Origin: Nocardioides sediminis
GTDB lineage: Bacteria; Actinomycetota; Actinomycetes; Propionibacteriales; Nocardioidaceae
Length of the DNA: 64,000 bases
Direction: 5' to 3'
Assembly (NCBI RefSeq): GCF_003047295.1
Contig: NZ_PZYZ01000004.1
Location: 248,001 to 312,000 of the forward strand
Shown here piece by piece: positions 56,512 through 64,000 of the stretch. Made by a program: the position numbers and the translations under genes. Under the pieces are notes generated by a model. The model made no database searches and was not told the origin of the DNA. It saw only the letters and a list, made by a program, of their open reading frames with translations. Each line of letters begins with the position of its first letter. Position 1 is the first letter of the stretch.

Positions 56512-57366
56512 CTACCGGAAGTCGATGAGCAGCATGTCGGTGTCGGTGCCGTCGGAGATGATCGGTCCCTCGTGGGACGCGTCGTCGTCCGGTTCGGTCG
56601 ACAGGTCGTCCTGGCGGTCGACGACCTGCGCGCGGAAGCACTCGGTGCGGTAGGCCAGCTGCATGCCGTCGTGCCCGCGGCCGTAGTCGTCGTACAACGC
56701 CCGCACCCGGTCCAACCGTGCCTCGCGGGCCGCCTCGTCGAGGCTGGCGATGTAGGAGCGGGACGCGACGATGTCCACCAAGGTCTCCCGGTTGACGTCC
56801 TGCCAGTGCGCGAACGTCTTCTCCTCCACGAAGCCGAAGAGGCTCGATGTCACCAGGGCCTCGTGCGACGACGAGGTCATGCCCTGCTCGCCCATCGCCT
56901 CGACCAGGCGTCGTACCCAGGGGATCCGCTGGTCGAAGAAGTTCCACGCCAGTGCCAGGTGGCCGCCGGGCTTGAGGACGCGCGCGATCTCCGGCAGCGC
57001 CACCTCGTGGTCGAACCAGTGGAACGCCTGGCCGGCCACGACGACATCGACCGAACGGTCGTTGGCCGGGATCTCCTCGGCGCCCGCGACCTTGGCGCTG
57101 CAGCCGGGGACGTTCGCCTCGAGGACCTCGAGCATGGCGGCGTCGGGCTCGGTGGCGTAGACGGCGTGCCCCTGCGCGACCAGCTCGCGGGTGAGCTTGC
57201 CGGTGCCGGCACCGAGCTCGAGCACGACCTTGGCCTCACCGCCCACGAGCCAGGAGACCGCGTCGGCGGGGTACGTCGGACGCCCCCGGTCGTAGGTCCC
57301 GGCCACGGCCCCGAAGGACCGGGACCACCGCTTGACGTCCTCGGGGGTGGGCTGCTCGTCGCTCAT
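56512..57366 (-). CDS. SAM-dependent methyltransferase
   Basis: 284 aa class I methyltransferase. VVLELGAGTGKLT is motif I, EPDAAMLEVL motif II, and ARVLKPGGHLALAW motif IV. FGAVAGTYDRGRPTYP is the entry seen in the UbiE-like/Methyltransf_11 group. The acidic C-terminal 40 residues are extra. The ATG lies 7 bases after TAGCCT (57374-57379), back to back with the promoter of the next gene. Substrate unknown. Confidence 0.88.
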   Translation of the reverse strand: MSDEQPTPEDVKRWSRSFGAVAGTYDRGRPTYPADAVSWLVGGEAKVVLELGAGTGKLTRELVAQGHAVYATEPDAAMLEVLEANVPGCSAKVAGAEEIPANDRSVDVVVAGQAFHWFDHEVALPEIARVLKPGGHLALAWNFFDQRIPWVRRLVEAMGEQGMTSSSHEALVTSSLFGFVEEKTFAHWQDVNRETLVDIVASRSYIASLDEAAREARLDRVRALYDDYGRGHDGMQLAYRTECFRAQVVDRQDDLSTEPDDDASHEGPIISDGTDTDMLLIDFR

Positions 57367-57373
57367 CCCCTGC

Positions 57374-57386
57374 AGGCTACTAGCGT
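57374..57386. promoter_or_regulatory. Back-to-back leaderless -10 elements
   Basis: Minus-strand TAGCCT (57374-57379) and plus-strand TAGCGT (57381-57386) are one base apart, 7 and 8 bases from start codons that are separated by only 28 bases. The two polymerase footprints must overlap. Confidence 0.55.
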
Positions 57387-57394
57387 CGTGCCTC

Positions 57395-58126
57395 GTGACG
57401 ACCGATCCCTTGGCCTGGCTGGTGGGGCTGGAGGGCGTGCCCTCGGGGTACGCCGCGGCCCGCGACGGCATCGACGTGATGCTGCGCGACCGTGGGCTGC
57501 GCCGCACCTCGCCGGAGATGACCGCCGAGTCCCTGCTGCGCGGCGCGCACGCGTCGGCGGTGCTCGAGGGCTCGACGTCCTCGCTCGCCGAGCTGCGCGA
57601 GGGTGCCGGGGACGCCGTCGCGACCGATGCCGTTCGGATGTCCGCCTCGCTGCTGGCGCTCGCGCCGCTGCTCAAGACCGCGCCCCTGCAGGCGATGGCG
57701 CGCATCCACAGCGTGGTCGGCTCGGCCTCCTTGGACCCCGAGGAGCTCGGGCGTCCGCGGGACGCGGCGTCCGCCGACCGGCTGCGCGGCGTCGCCGAGC
57801 TGCTGCTGGCGCCGACGTCCGCCCCGGCGCTGCTCGTCGCCGCCGTGGTGCACGCCGACCTGGCGACAGCCGCGCCGTTCGCGTCCCACAACGGCATCGT
57901 GGCGCGCGCCGTGGAGCGGCTCGTGCTGGTCTCGCGCGGCGTGGACGCCAAGTCGCTGGTCGTCCCGGAGGCCGGACACCTGGCGCTGCGGGCGCAGTAC
58001 GAGTCCAACCTCGGCGCCTACCGCGACGGCGGGCCGCGCGGCGTACACGCGTGGGTCCTCTACGCCTCCGAGGCCTACGCCGCGGGGGCCGAGGCGTCGC
58101 CTCTCCGGCGCGACGCCGCGGAGTGA
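57395..58126 (+). CDS. Fic-fold protein with a degenerate active site
   Basis: 243 aa. SAVLEG (54-59) fits the Fic inhibitory motif [S/T]xxxE[G/N]. Residues 160-171, APFASHNGIVAR, align base for base with the Fic catalytic loop HPFxDGNGRxxR, but the catalytic His is Ala, the Mg-binding Asp is Ser and the ATP-binding Arg is Ile. AMP transfer is therefore unlikely. The GTG at 57395 lies 8 bases after TAGCGT. A gene of similar size lies beside the HAD/tad locus in M. tuberculosis (Rv3662c, from memory). The Fic relationship is my reading of motifs, not a search result. Confidence 0.68.
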   Translation: MTTDPLAWLVGLEGVPSGYAAARDGIDVMLRDRGLRRTSPEMTAESLLRGAHASAVLEGSTSSLAELREGAGDAVATDAVRMSASLLALAPLLKTAPLQAMARIHSVVGSASLDPEELGRPRDAASADRLRGVAELLLAPTSAPALLVAAVVHADLATAAPFASHNGIVARAVERLVLVSRGVDAKSLVVPEAGHLALRAQYESNLGAYRDGGPRGVHAWVLYASEAYAAGAEASPLRRDAAE

Positions 58127-58139
58127 GGGCGGCATGCGA

Positions 58140-58168
58140 ACGGCACCTGATCATGGATCAGGTGCCGT
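58140..58168. terminator. Two-way terminator hairpin
   Basis: Exact 13-base arms (58140-58152 and 58156-58168) with a 3-base loop, 14 bases after the Fic-fold gene. The remaining 203 bases up to the HAD gene hold no gene; they contain two cacgtg palindromes and are less GC-rich than their surroundings. Confidence 0.8.
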
Positions 58169-58371
58169 CGCTGACACGTGACGCCGTGGCTACCAAGCGT
58201 GCAACATCCAACTGCTGTCCCGGTCATGGCCGGTGACTCGCGCCCTTGTGCGAAGGGTAGATCGCCGCGTGGGTACCCGGCTCACGTGCTGCCTGTGGAG
58301 TTGTGTGTCTCCGTTGTACGCCGCCGCGGGGCCGCCTTCAAGGGTTGACTTATCGGCCGTTCGATGCGGTG

Positions 58372-59169
58372 TCAGGCGCCGTCGCGGCGCTTGCGGGCGT
58401 TGGACCACAGGACCCCGCCGGCGGCCATCGCACCGCCGACGGCGAGCGCGGTGAGGGTGGTCCGGGCAGGGGGGAGCGGGACCCGGGAGCGGAGCGCGAC
58501 GGGCTTGTCGAAGACCAGCACTGGCCATCCCTCGGCCACCGCCGCCCGGCGCAGCTCGCGGTCGGGGTTGACCGCGTGCGGGTGCCCGACGACGCGCAGC
58601 ATGTGCACGTCGGTGACCGAGTCGCTGTAGGCGTAGCACTCCGCGAGGTCGTAGCCGACGAGGTCGGCGAGGTCCTCGATGGCGCGGGCCTTCTCCTCGG
58701 CGTAGGCGTAGTACTCGATCTCGCCGCTGTACTTCCCGTCCACGATCTCCATGCGGGTCGCGACCACGCGGTCGGCGCCGAGCATCTCGCCGATGGGCTC
58801 GACCACCTCCGACCCGCTGGTCGACACGATCACGACGTCGCGACCAGCCTGGTGGTGCTCCTCGATGAGACTCACCGCCTCGTCGTAGACGATGGGGTCG
58901 ACGACGTTGTGCAGGGTGTCGGCGACGATCTCGCGGACGGTCGCGACGTCCCAGCCGGCGCACAGGGCGGACATGAACGCCCGCATCTTCTCCATCTGGT
59001 CGTGGTCGGCGCCGCCGACCAGGTAGACGAACTGGGCGTAGGTGCTGCGCAGCATCGCGCGCCTGCTGATGAGCCCGCCGGCCTGGAAGGGCTTGCTGAA
59101 GGCCAGCGTGCTCGATTTGGCGATGATCGTCTTGTCGAGGTCGAAGAAGGCCGCGGTGGGGCGGGACAT
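58372..59169 (-). CDS. HAD-IB family phosphatase (Rv3661-like)
   Basis: 265 aa. Motif I DLDKT (D10, D12), motif II VSTSGSE, motif III Lys in the EEKARAI segment, and motif IV AYSDSVTDVHML. This is the SerB-like HAD-IB subfamily; lipid phosphatases and phosphoserine phosphatase are relatives. One membrane helix near the C-terminus (about 236-254). The ATG at 59169 lies 7 bases after TACGAT (59177-59182): leaderless. Divergent from the tad operon, as Rv3661 is from Rv3660c. Confidence 0.9.
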   Translation of the reverse strand: MSRPTAAFFDLDKTIIAKSSTLAFSKPFQAGGLISRRAMLRSTYAQFVYLVGGADHDQMEKMRAFMSALCAGWDVATVREIVADTLHNVVDPIVYDEAVSLIEEHHQAGRDVVIVSTSGSEVVEPIGEMLGADRVVATRMEIVDGKYSGEIEYYAYAEEKARAIEDLADLVGYDLAECYAYSDSVTDVHMLRVVGHPHAVNPDRELRRAAVAEGWPVLVFDKPVALRSRVPLPPARTTLTALAVGGAMAAGGVLWSNARKRRDGA

Positions 59170-59311
59170 GGTCGCCATCGTAGGGCGGGCGTCCATGCTC
59201 GGTGCCGATCGCGGACCAGCAGCCGTCCACCGACCCGGTCGCCGGGTCCGTCGTCCACAGGGCTGTCGCGCCACCCGGCGCGGTGTCGGTGAGCGCGGGG
59301 AGCCTCGACGC

Positions 59312-60343
59312 ATGCAGCCCCTCCTCCTGACCCGAGATCCGGCACTCGTCGACGAGGTCGCCCGGCTGAGCGCCGCCGCCGGCGTCCGTCCCGAGGTGTA
59401 CGACGACCCGCTCGCCGCGCTCCGGGCCTGGCCCACCGCGGCGCTGGTGCTGGTCGGCGTCGACCTGGTCGGTGAGGTGGCGGCCGCGCGGCCGGCCCGG
59501 CGGGACGGGGTGCACGTGGTCGGCTGGACCCCCGGCGACGGGGTGTTCCGTGCGGCGCTGGTGATCGGAGCCGGCACGGTCGCGGAGCTGCCGACCTGCG
59601 AGGCGTGGCTGGTCGACCTGCTCGCCGACAGCGAGGAGGTCCCGGGTCGTGGGCGCACCATCGGGGTGATCGGCGGTGCCGGTGGCGCGGGCGCGTCGAC
59701 CTTCGCGTGCGCGCTGGGGCAGGTGGGGGCCGCGCGCGGGACGGCCCTGGTGGTCGACACCGACCCGCTCGGCCCGGGCCTGGACCGGATGCTCGGTCTG
59801 GAGTCGGTGCCGGGCGTGCGCTGGTCCGACCTCGCGTCGGGCTCCGGGCGACTCGGGGCCCGATCGCTCCGGGAGGCGGTGCCGAGGCCGCCCGGCGACT
59901 CCTCCGGGCCGGGGGTGCTCACCTGGCCGTCCGGTTCGGCGGCCCAGCCCGAGGCCGGCGTGGTCCGTGAGGCGGTCGCTGCCGCCCAGCGTGGCCACGA
60001 CCTGGTGGTCCTCGACCTCGCTCGCCACGTCGGCGTCCTGGTCGACGAGCTGGTCGCCCGCTGTGACCGGCTGCTGGTCGTGGTGCCGGCCACCCTCGCC
60101 GGGGTGGCCTCGACGGTCCGGCTCCTCGACCGGCTCGGCCCGGGGCGGGGCGCCTCGCTGGCCGTTCGCCGGGGTGGCGTCACGTGGGAGGACGTCGAGC
60201 GCGCGACCGGCCTGCGCGTCTCGGTCGAGGTGCCGGAGCAGCGCGGCCTCCCGGAGGCGGTCGACCTGGGCCTGGGGCCCGTGCGTCACCGCCGCGTGCC
60301 TCTCGCCCGGGCTGCCCGCCAGGTCCTCGAGGAGGCCGCATGA
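59312..60343 (+). CDS. CpaE/Ssd-like MinD-family protein, first gene of the tad operon
   Basis: 343 aa. A receiver-like N-terminal half (about 1-110) precedes a MinD/ParA-type domain. Where the deviant Walker A should hold lysines it reads IGGAGGAGAST (120-130): both lysines are missing. This pattern occurs in the CpaE/Ssd group that places pilus or septum machinery (Rv3660c position). Its stop overlaps tadA by 4 bases. Confidence 0.88.
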   Translation: MQPLLLTRDPALVDEVARLSAAAGVRPEVYDDPLAALRAWPTAALVLVGVDLVGEVAAARPARRDGVHVVGWTPGDGVFRAALVIGAGTVAELPTCEAWLVDLLADSEEVPGRGRTIGVIGGAGGAGASTFACALGQVGAARGTALVVDTDPLGPGLDRMLGLESVPGVRWSDLASGSGRLGARSLREAVPRPPGDSSGPGVLTWPSGSAAQPEAGVVREAVAAAQRGHDLVVLDLARHVGVLVDELVARCDRLLVVVPATLAGVASTVRLLDRLGPGRGASLAVRRGGVTWEDVERATGLRVSVEVPEQRGLPEAVDLGLGPVRHRRVPLARAARQVLEEAA

Positions 60344-61503
60344 CCACGACGGCGGCCGTCGCGCCCGCGGTGCTCGACGAGGTGCGCGAGCGCCTGGCGG
60401 CCGCACCCGGAGACCTGTCCCCGCACCGCGTGGCCGAGGCGCTCCGTGCCGCCGGCCGTCCCGTCGGCGACGCGATGGTCCTCGCGGTCCACGACCAGCT
60501 GCGCCGCGACGTGCTGGGCGCCGGCCCGCTCGAGCCGTTGCTGCGCCGGCCCGGGGTCACCGACGTGCTGGTCAACGGCGCCTCCGAGGTCTGGGTGGAC
60601 TGCGGGGACGGGCTGGAGCTCACCGGGGTGCGCTTCCCCGACGATGCCGCGGTCCGACGCCTGGCCCAGCGGCTGGCCTCCACCGGTGGCAGACGGCTGG
60701 ACGACGCGACCCCGCACGCCGACGTACGACTGCCGGACGGCACGCGGTTCCACGCGGTGCTGGCGCCCACCGCCCGACCGGGGACGGTGGTGTCGTTGCG
60801 CGTCCCGCGGGCGCGGGTCTTCACCATGGCCGACCTGGTGGAGGCGGGGGCCCTGACCGACGAGGGCGCCGAGCTGCTCGCCGCGATCGTGGCGTCCCGG
60901 TCCGCCTTCCTGGTCACCGGTGGGACGGGCACGGGCAAGACCACGTTGCTGGCGGCGATGCTGTCCCTCGCCGACGCGGGTGAGCGGCTGGTCCTGGTCG
61001 AGGACTCCAGCGAGCTGCGGCCGGCGCACCCGCACGTCGTCGGCCTCGAGGCGCGTCCGCCCAACGTCGAGGGAGCCGGTGAGATCACGCTGCGCACCCT
61101 GGTGCGGCAGGCCCTGCGGATGCGCCCGGACCGGCTGGTCGTGGGCGAGGTGCGCGGTGCCGAGGTGGTGGAGATGCTCGCGGCCCTCAACACCGGCCAC
61201 GCCGGCGGTTGCGGCACCGTGCACGCCAACTCCGCGGCCGATGTCCCGGCCCGTCTCGAGGCGCTGGCGCTCGCCGCAGGTCTGCCGCAGGCCGCGGTGC
61301 ACAGCCAGCTGGCGGCCGCCCTGGACGTCGTCGTGCACGTGGCGCGAGCAGCCGACGGGATCCGCCGGGTGGCACAGATCGGGGTTCCGCGACGGGGACC
61401 CGACGGGCTGGTGGTGCTGGAGGCCGCGGTGTCGTTCGACGTCGACGGCCGGCTCGAGCGGGGACCGGCAGCGGGCGAGCTGTCGCGACGGATCTCGCGG
61501 TGA
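60340..61503 (+). CDS. tadA: TadA/CpaF-type secretion ATPase
   Basis: 387 aa hexameric ATPase of the Flp/tad pilus assembly system. Walker A GGTGTGKTT (K200), Asp-box VEDSSELR, Walker B with LVVGEVRGAEVVEML, and the His-box TGHAGGCGTVHANS. Starts in the ATGA overlap with the CpaE-like gene and ends in a GTGA overlap with tadB. Confidence 0.95.
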   Translation: MTTTAAVAPAVLDEVRERLAAAPGDLSPHRVAEALRAAGRPVGDAMVLAVHDQLRRDVLGAGPLEPLLRRPGVTDVLVNGASEVWVDCGDGLELTGVRFPDDAAVRRLAQRLASTGGRRLDDATPHADVRLPDGTRFHAVLAPTARPGTVVSLRVPRARVFTMADLVEAGALTDEGAELLAAIVASRSAFLVTGGTGTGKTTLLAAMLSLADAGERLVLVEDSSELRPAHPHVVGLEARPPNVEGAGEITLRTLVRQALRMRPDRLVVGEVRGAEVVEMLAALNTGHAGGCGTVHANSAADVPARLEALALAAGLPQAAVHSQLAAALDVVVHVARAADGIRRVAQIGVPRRGPDGLVVLEAAVSFDVDGRLERGPAAGELSRRISR

Positions 61504-62300
61504 CCGGCGCCTGGTGGCTGGTGGCCGCGCTCGCGGCGGCAGCGGCCTGGCTGGCGTGTCCCGGGCCGACCGGCTCGACGACTGGCGGGCGGCTGCCCGC
61601 TCCGTCCCGACGCGTCGGCATCGTCCCGGCCCTGGCAGTCCTGGCCGGGACGGTCACCCTCGCGACGGCGGGTGTCCTGCCGGCGCGACTGCTCGTCCTG
61701 GCCGTGATAGGCGGCCCCGTCCTGCTCGGTGCCCGCCAGGTGTGGCTGCGTCGTCGCGTGCGGGTCGACTCCGACGCCACGGCGCGACACGTCCTGGACG
61801 CGTGCGAGGTGGTGGCCGCGGAGCTGGCTGCCGGACGGCCGCCGGATGCGGCCCTGACCCAGGCGGCCCGACGCTGGCCGGGGATCGCCCCCGTCGTCGA
61901 GGCCCATGCGCTGGGATCGGACGTGGCGGAGGCGTTCCGCCGGCTGGCCGCGACGCCCGGCGCCGACGAGCTTCGCGTGGTCGGCTCGGCGTGGCAGGTG
62001 TCCCAGCACTCCGGCCACGGCCTCGCCGACGCCCTGGGCCGGGTGGCCGCCCGCATCCGGGCGCGTCGGCAGACCCGCCGTGTGGTGACCTCCGAGCTGG
62101 CGTCGGCCCGTGCCACGGCGCGCCTCGTGGCGGTGCTGCCCGTGGTCGCGCTCGGCATGGGCAGCGGGGCCGGCGGGGACCCGTGGACCTTCCTGCTCGG
62201 CACCTCACCGGGCTGGGCCTGCCTCGCCCTGGGCCTGGGCTTCGGCCTGCTCGGCCTCTGGTGGATCGAGGTCATCGCGGACGCCGTGGACCGTCCGTGA
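61500..62300 (+). CDS. tadB: TadB-like membrane platform protein
   Basis: 266 aa. Helices at about 3-20, 40-58, 60-75 and two at the C-terminus enclose a GspF/T2SSF domain (about 100-215). Shorter than proteobacterial TadB, as usual in actinobacteria. GTG start overlapping tadA and GTGA overlap into tadC. Confidence 0.87.
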   Translation: MTGAWWLVAALAAAAAWLACPGPTGSTTGGRLPAPSRRVGIVPALAVLAGTVTLATAGVLPARLLVLAVIGGPVLLGARQVWLRRRVRVDSDATARHVLDACEVVAAELAAGRPPDAALTQAARRWPGIAPVVEAHALGSDVAEAFRRLAATPGADELRVVGSAWQVSQHSGHGLADALGRVAARIRARRQTRRVVTSELASARATARLVAVLPVVALGMGSGAGGDPWTFLLGTSPGWACLALGLGFGLLGLWWIEVIADAVDRP

Positions 62301-63037
62301 CCACACCGGAGCAGCTGGCCCTGGTGGTGGCGGCGGCCGCGACCGCGCTGGCGGTGCTCCTCGCCCTGCCCCCGCCGTCCCGCTGGGCCGACGGGTCGCC
62401 GGTGCCCGACGGGGACGGGTCCGTCCGCGCCCGACCACCCTGGTGGCCCGCGCTGCTCTCGGGACTGGCCGGGTGCGGGGCGGCCGTCGTCCTGGGAGGA
62501 CCGCTGGGCCTCCTCGTCGGGGCCGGCGCGGCAGGCGCCGCGTGGGTGACCCTGGGGCGGTCGGAGACCGCCGCTGCGAGGGGTGCCCGGGCCGAGGCCG
62601 TCCGCGACCTGCCGCACCTCGTCGACCTGCTCGCCGCGACCCTGCGCTCGGGAGCAGCGCCGGCCGCTGGTCTCGCGGTCGTGTGCGCCGCCTGTCCGGG
62701 CGCCGCGGCCGACCGGCTCGAGCCCGTGCTCGCGCGGTTGCGGGTGGGCCTGCCCGCCGCTGAGGTGTGGCGCGTGCTGGCGACCGACGAGGTGCTGGCC
62801 CCCCTGGGCCACACCCTGGCGCGGGCTGAGGTGAGCGGCTCGTCGGTGGCCGAGGCCGTCGAGCGGTTGGCCGACGACCTCGAGCGCGAGGCGCTGGCCA
62901 CCGTGGAGGACCGTGCCCGCGCGGTGGGCGTCAGGGCAGCGGTTCCGCTGGGACTGTGCCTGCTGCCGGCGTTCATCCTCATCGGGATCGTGCCGACCGT
63001 GGCGGGCCTGCTCGCGACCCTGCGGCCCGGGTCATGA
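62297..63037 (+). CDS. tadC: TadC-like membrane platform protein
   Basis: 246 aa. Helices at about 6-24, 47-64, 66-84 and 220-240; the T2SSF-type domain lies at about 105-210 (DLPHLVDLLAATLRSG, then ARAEVSGSSVAEAVERLADDL). It forms the inner-membrane platform with TadB. 141 bases without a gene follow, containing a small hairpin (ggtccg/cggacc) before the pilin gene. Confidence 0.87.
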   Translation: MTTPEQLALVVAAAATALAVLLALPPPSRWADGSPVPDGDGSVRARPPWWPALLSGLAGCGAAVVLGGPLGLLVGAGAAGAAWVTLGRSETAAARGARAEAVRDLPHLVDLLAATLRSGAAPAAGLAVVCAACPGAAADRLEPVLARLRVGLPAAEVWRVLATDEVLAPLGHTLARAEVSGSSVAEAVERLADDLEREALATVEDRARAVGVRAAVPLGLCLLPAFILIGIVPTVAGLLATLRPGS

Positions 63038-63178
63038 GCCGCCTGCCCTCCACAGGACCCACCGGCGAGACGCCTCCTCCACAGCTCCGGGCCACCGGCG
63101 TGCGGGCGTCGGCCGGGAGTCCCAGAGTTCCCCGAAGACGGTCCGCAACGATCCGGACCGCGACCGAGAGGACACGAC

Positions 63179-63364
63179 ATGCACGAGACCGTTCGCCCCA
63201 CCCCACGCGACGAGCGCGGCATCACCACGGCGGAGTACGCCGTGGGCACTGCCGCGGGTGCCGGATTCGCCGGGCTGCTCTACCAGCTGCTCAGCGGCGG
63301 CTTCGGCGACAAGCTGCTCAAGACGCTCTTCGACCACGTCATGGGCCTGCTGGGCATCGGATGA
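63179..63364 (+). CDS. DUF4244 Flp-type pilin
   Basis: 61 aa. A basic/acidic leader ends in RG, followed by ITTAEYAVGTAAGAGFAGLLY. A prepilin-peptidase cut after G14 would leave Glu at +5 (E19) and the hydrophobic assembly helix, as in Flp pilins. GAGAGGACA lies before the ATG. It is the likely pilus subunit of this operon (Rv3656c position). No prepilin peptidase gene is in the window. Confidence 0.9.
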   Translation: MHETVRPTPRDERGITTAEYAVGTAAGAGFAGLLYQLLSGGFGDKLLKTLFDHVMGLLGIG

Positions 63365-63717
63365 GGCGGCGGTCCGAGCGGGGAGCGGTCACCGCCGAGC
63401 TCGCCCTCGGGCTGCCCGTGCTCCTGGCCGTCACCGTCGGGCTCGTCTGGCTGCTCGCGGCCGGCGCCGCCCAGGTGCGGGTCGTCGATGCCGCGCGCGA
63501 GGCGGCGCGGGTCGCGGCCCGCGGCGACGGGACCGCGGCGGCGGTGGCGGTCGGCCGGCGGATCGCCCCCGCGGGCGGTGAGGTCTCGGTGCAGGTCTCG
63601 GGTGCGGAGGTGAGGGCCGAGGTGCGAGCCCGGGTCGACGGGCCGGGCGGGCTGTTCGCCTTCCTGCCCGGCGTCACCGTCCGGTCGAGCGCGGTCGCCG
63701 TGCCCGAGGACGGCTGA
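63361..63717 (+). CDS. TadE-like minor pseudopilin
   Basis: 118 aa. RRSERGAVTAELALGLPVLLAVTVGLVWLL is the TadE pattern: basic leader, RG processing site, Glu at +5, one membrane helix. The rest is a small exported beta-rich domain. Overlaps the pilin gene by 4 bases (ATGA). Confidence 0.9.
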   Translation: MRRRSERGAVTAELALGLPVLLAVTVGLVWLLAAGAAQVRVVDAAREAARVAARGDGTAAAVAVGRRIAPAGGEVSVQVSGAEVRAEVRARVDGPGGLFAFLPGVTVRSSAVAVPEDG

Positions 63718-64000
63718 TGGGCGCGCGGCCCGACGGCGGCGTGCGCGGCGGGGAGCGGGGAGCGGCGACGGTGCTCGTGGTGGGTGCCGCCGGACTGCTG
63801 CTCTTCGTCGGACTGGCGCTCGCCGGGGTGGCCGCCCTGGTCGTCGTCCAGCGCCACGCCCAGGCGGCGGCCGACCTGGCCGCCCTGGCGGGCGCCGTGG
63901 CCGCCGCGGAGGGCGGGGACGCGTGCTCCGCGGCGGACGGCAACGCACGGGCCAACGGCGCGACCCTGGTCGACTGCACCGACGCCGAGGGGGACGTCCG
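63717..64000 (+). CDS. Rv3654c/TadE-like pseudopilin (3' end beyond window)
   Basis: 94 codons present. GERGAATVLVVGAAGLLLFVGLALAG is a TadG/TadE-type leader and helix, then HAQAAADLAALAGA, the conserved segment of the Rv3654c-like group, and two cysteines (about 74 and 88). The ATG shares one base with the preceding stop. Continues past the right edge. Confidence 0.87.
   Translation, partial: MGARPDGGVRGGERGAATVLVVGAAGLLLFVGLALAGVAALVVVQRHAQAAADLAALAGAVAAAEGGDACSAADGNARANGATLVDCTDAEGDV

Overview
The window is very GC-rich and gene-dense, with frequent GTG starts and 1-4 base stop/start overlaps. It carries actinobacterial marker families (WhiB, EccB/EccC/EccD/mycosin type VII secretion, DUF4244 pilin, MarP-type protease, ponA2-type PBP with one PASTA domain). 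A Nocardioides-like member of the Nocardioidaceae or a close relative fits best. The genus is inference; no rRNA gene is present to settle it.

Left part (1-10.3 kb): a compact type VII secretion locus. eccC runs leftward and leaves the window. Diverging from it are a first eccD, two WXG100 substrate genes, a strong hairpin, a second eccD, eccB and mycP. No eccA or eccE is seen, so the content resembles ESX-4, apart from the duplicated eccD.

Core block (10.3-25.5 kb): tRNA-Ser, the small SRP RNA, dnaX-ybaB-recR-DUF5063, lysC-asd, a proline-rich membrane protein, tRNA-Pro, a metallophosphoesterase, a YqeY protein, ponA2, whiB4 and a pair of Get3/ArsA-like ATPases. From memory of the M. tuberculosis gene order, the backbone from dnaX to the tad genes at the right end follows Rv3721c to Rv3654c, with insertions.

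Inserted accessory block (25.6-35.75 kb): a 3-oxoacid CoA-transferase pair coupled to an XdhC-like Rossmann protein, an MFS transporter, a luciferase-like oxidoreductase, a low-affinity iron permease-like protein, and an ABC exporter next to a NarL-type two-component system.

Backbone again (35.8-46 kb): DUF4177-like, RidA, Nudix and MBL-fold genes, a DinB-like protein, a class V aminotransferase-fold enzyme, then divergent crp and the operon nth-tlpA-nudix-marP, a holin-X-like membrane protein, and nhaA.

Acetate and carboxylate region (46-56.4 kb, all leftward): acs; DUF485-actP; NfeD-flotillin; and an operon-like array of a LytS-type kinase, a LytTR regulator, a second DUF485 protein and a second sodium:solute symporter. 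A good match to the Crp/cAMP consensus lies in front of DUF485-actP, and a weaker one lies in the crp promoter, which suggests that the Crp encoded here controls acetate uptake.

Right end (56.5-64 kb): a SAM methyltransferase and, from back-to-back promoters, a Fic-fold protein that has lost its catalytic residues; a HAD-IB phosphatase; then a rightward tad/Flp pilus operon (CpaE-like, TadA, TadB, TadC, DUF4244 pilin, TadE-like, Rv3654c-like) that leaves the window.

A recurrent feature is a TANNNT hexamer ending 6-8 bases before the start codon. It is present at about 15 genes and is the layout expected of leaderless mRNAs. No insertion sequence, integrase, prophage or CRISPR array was found.
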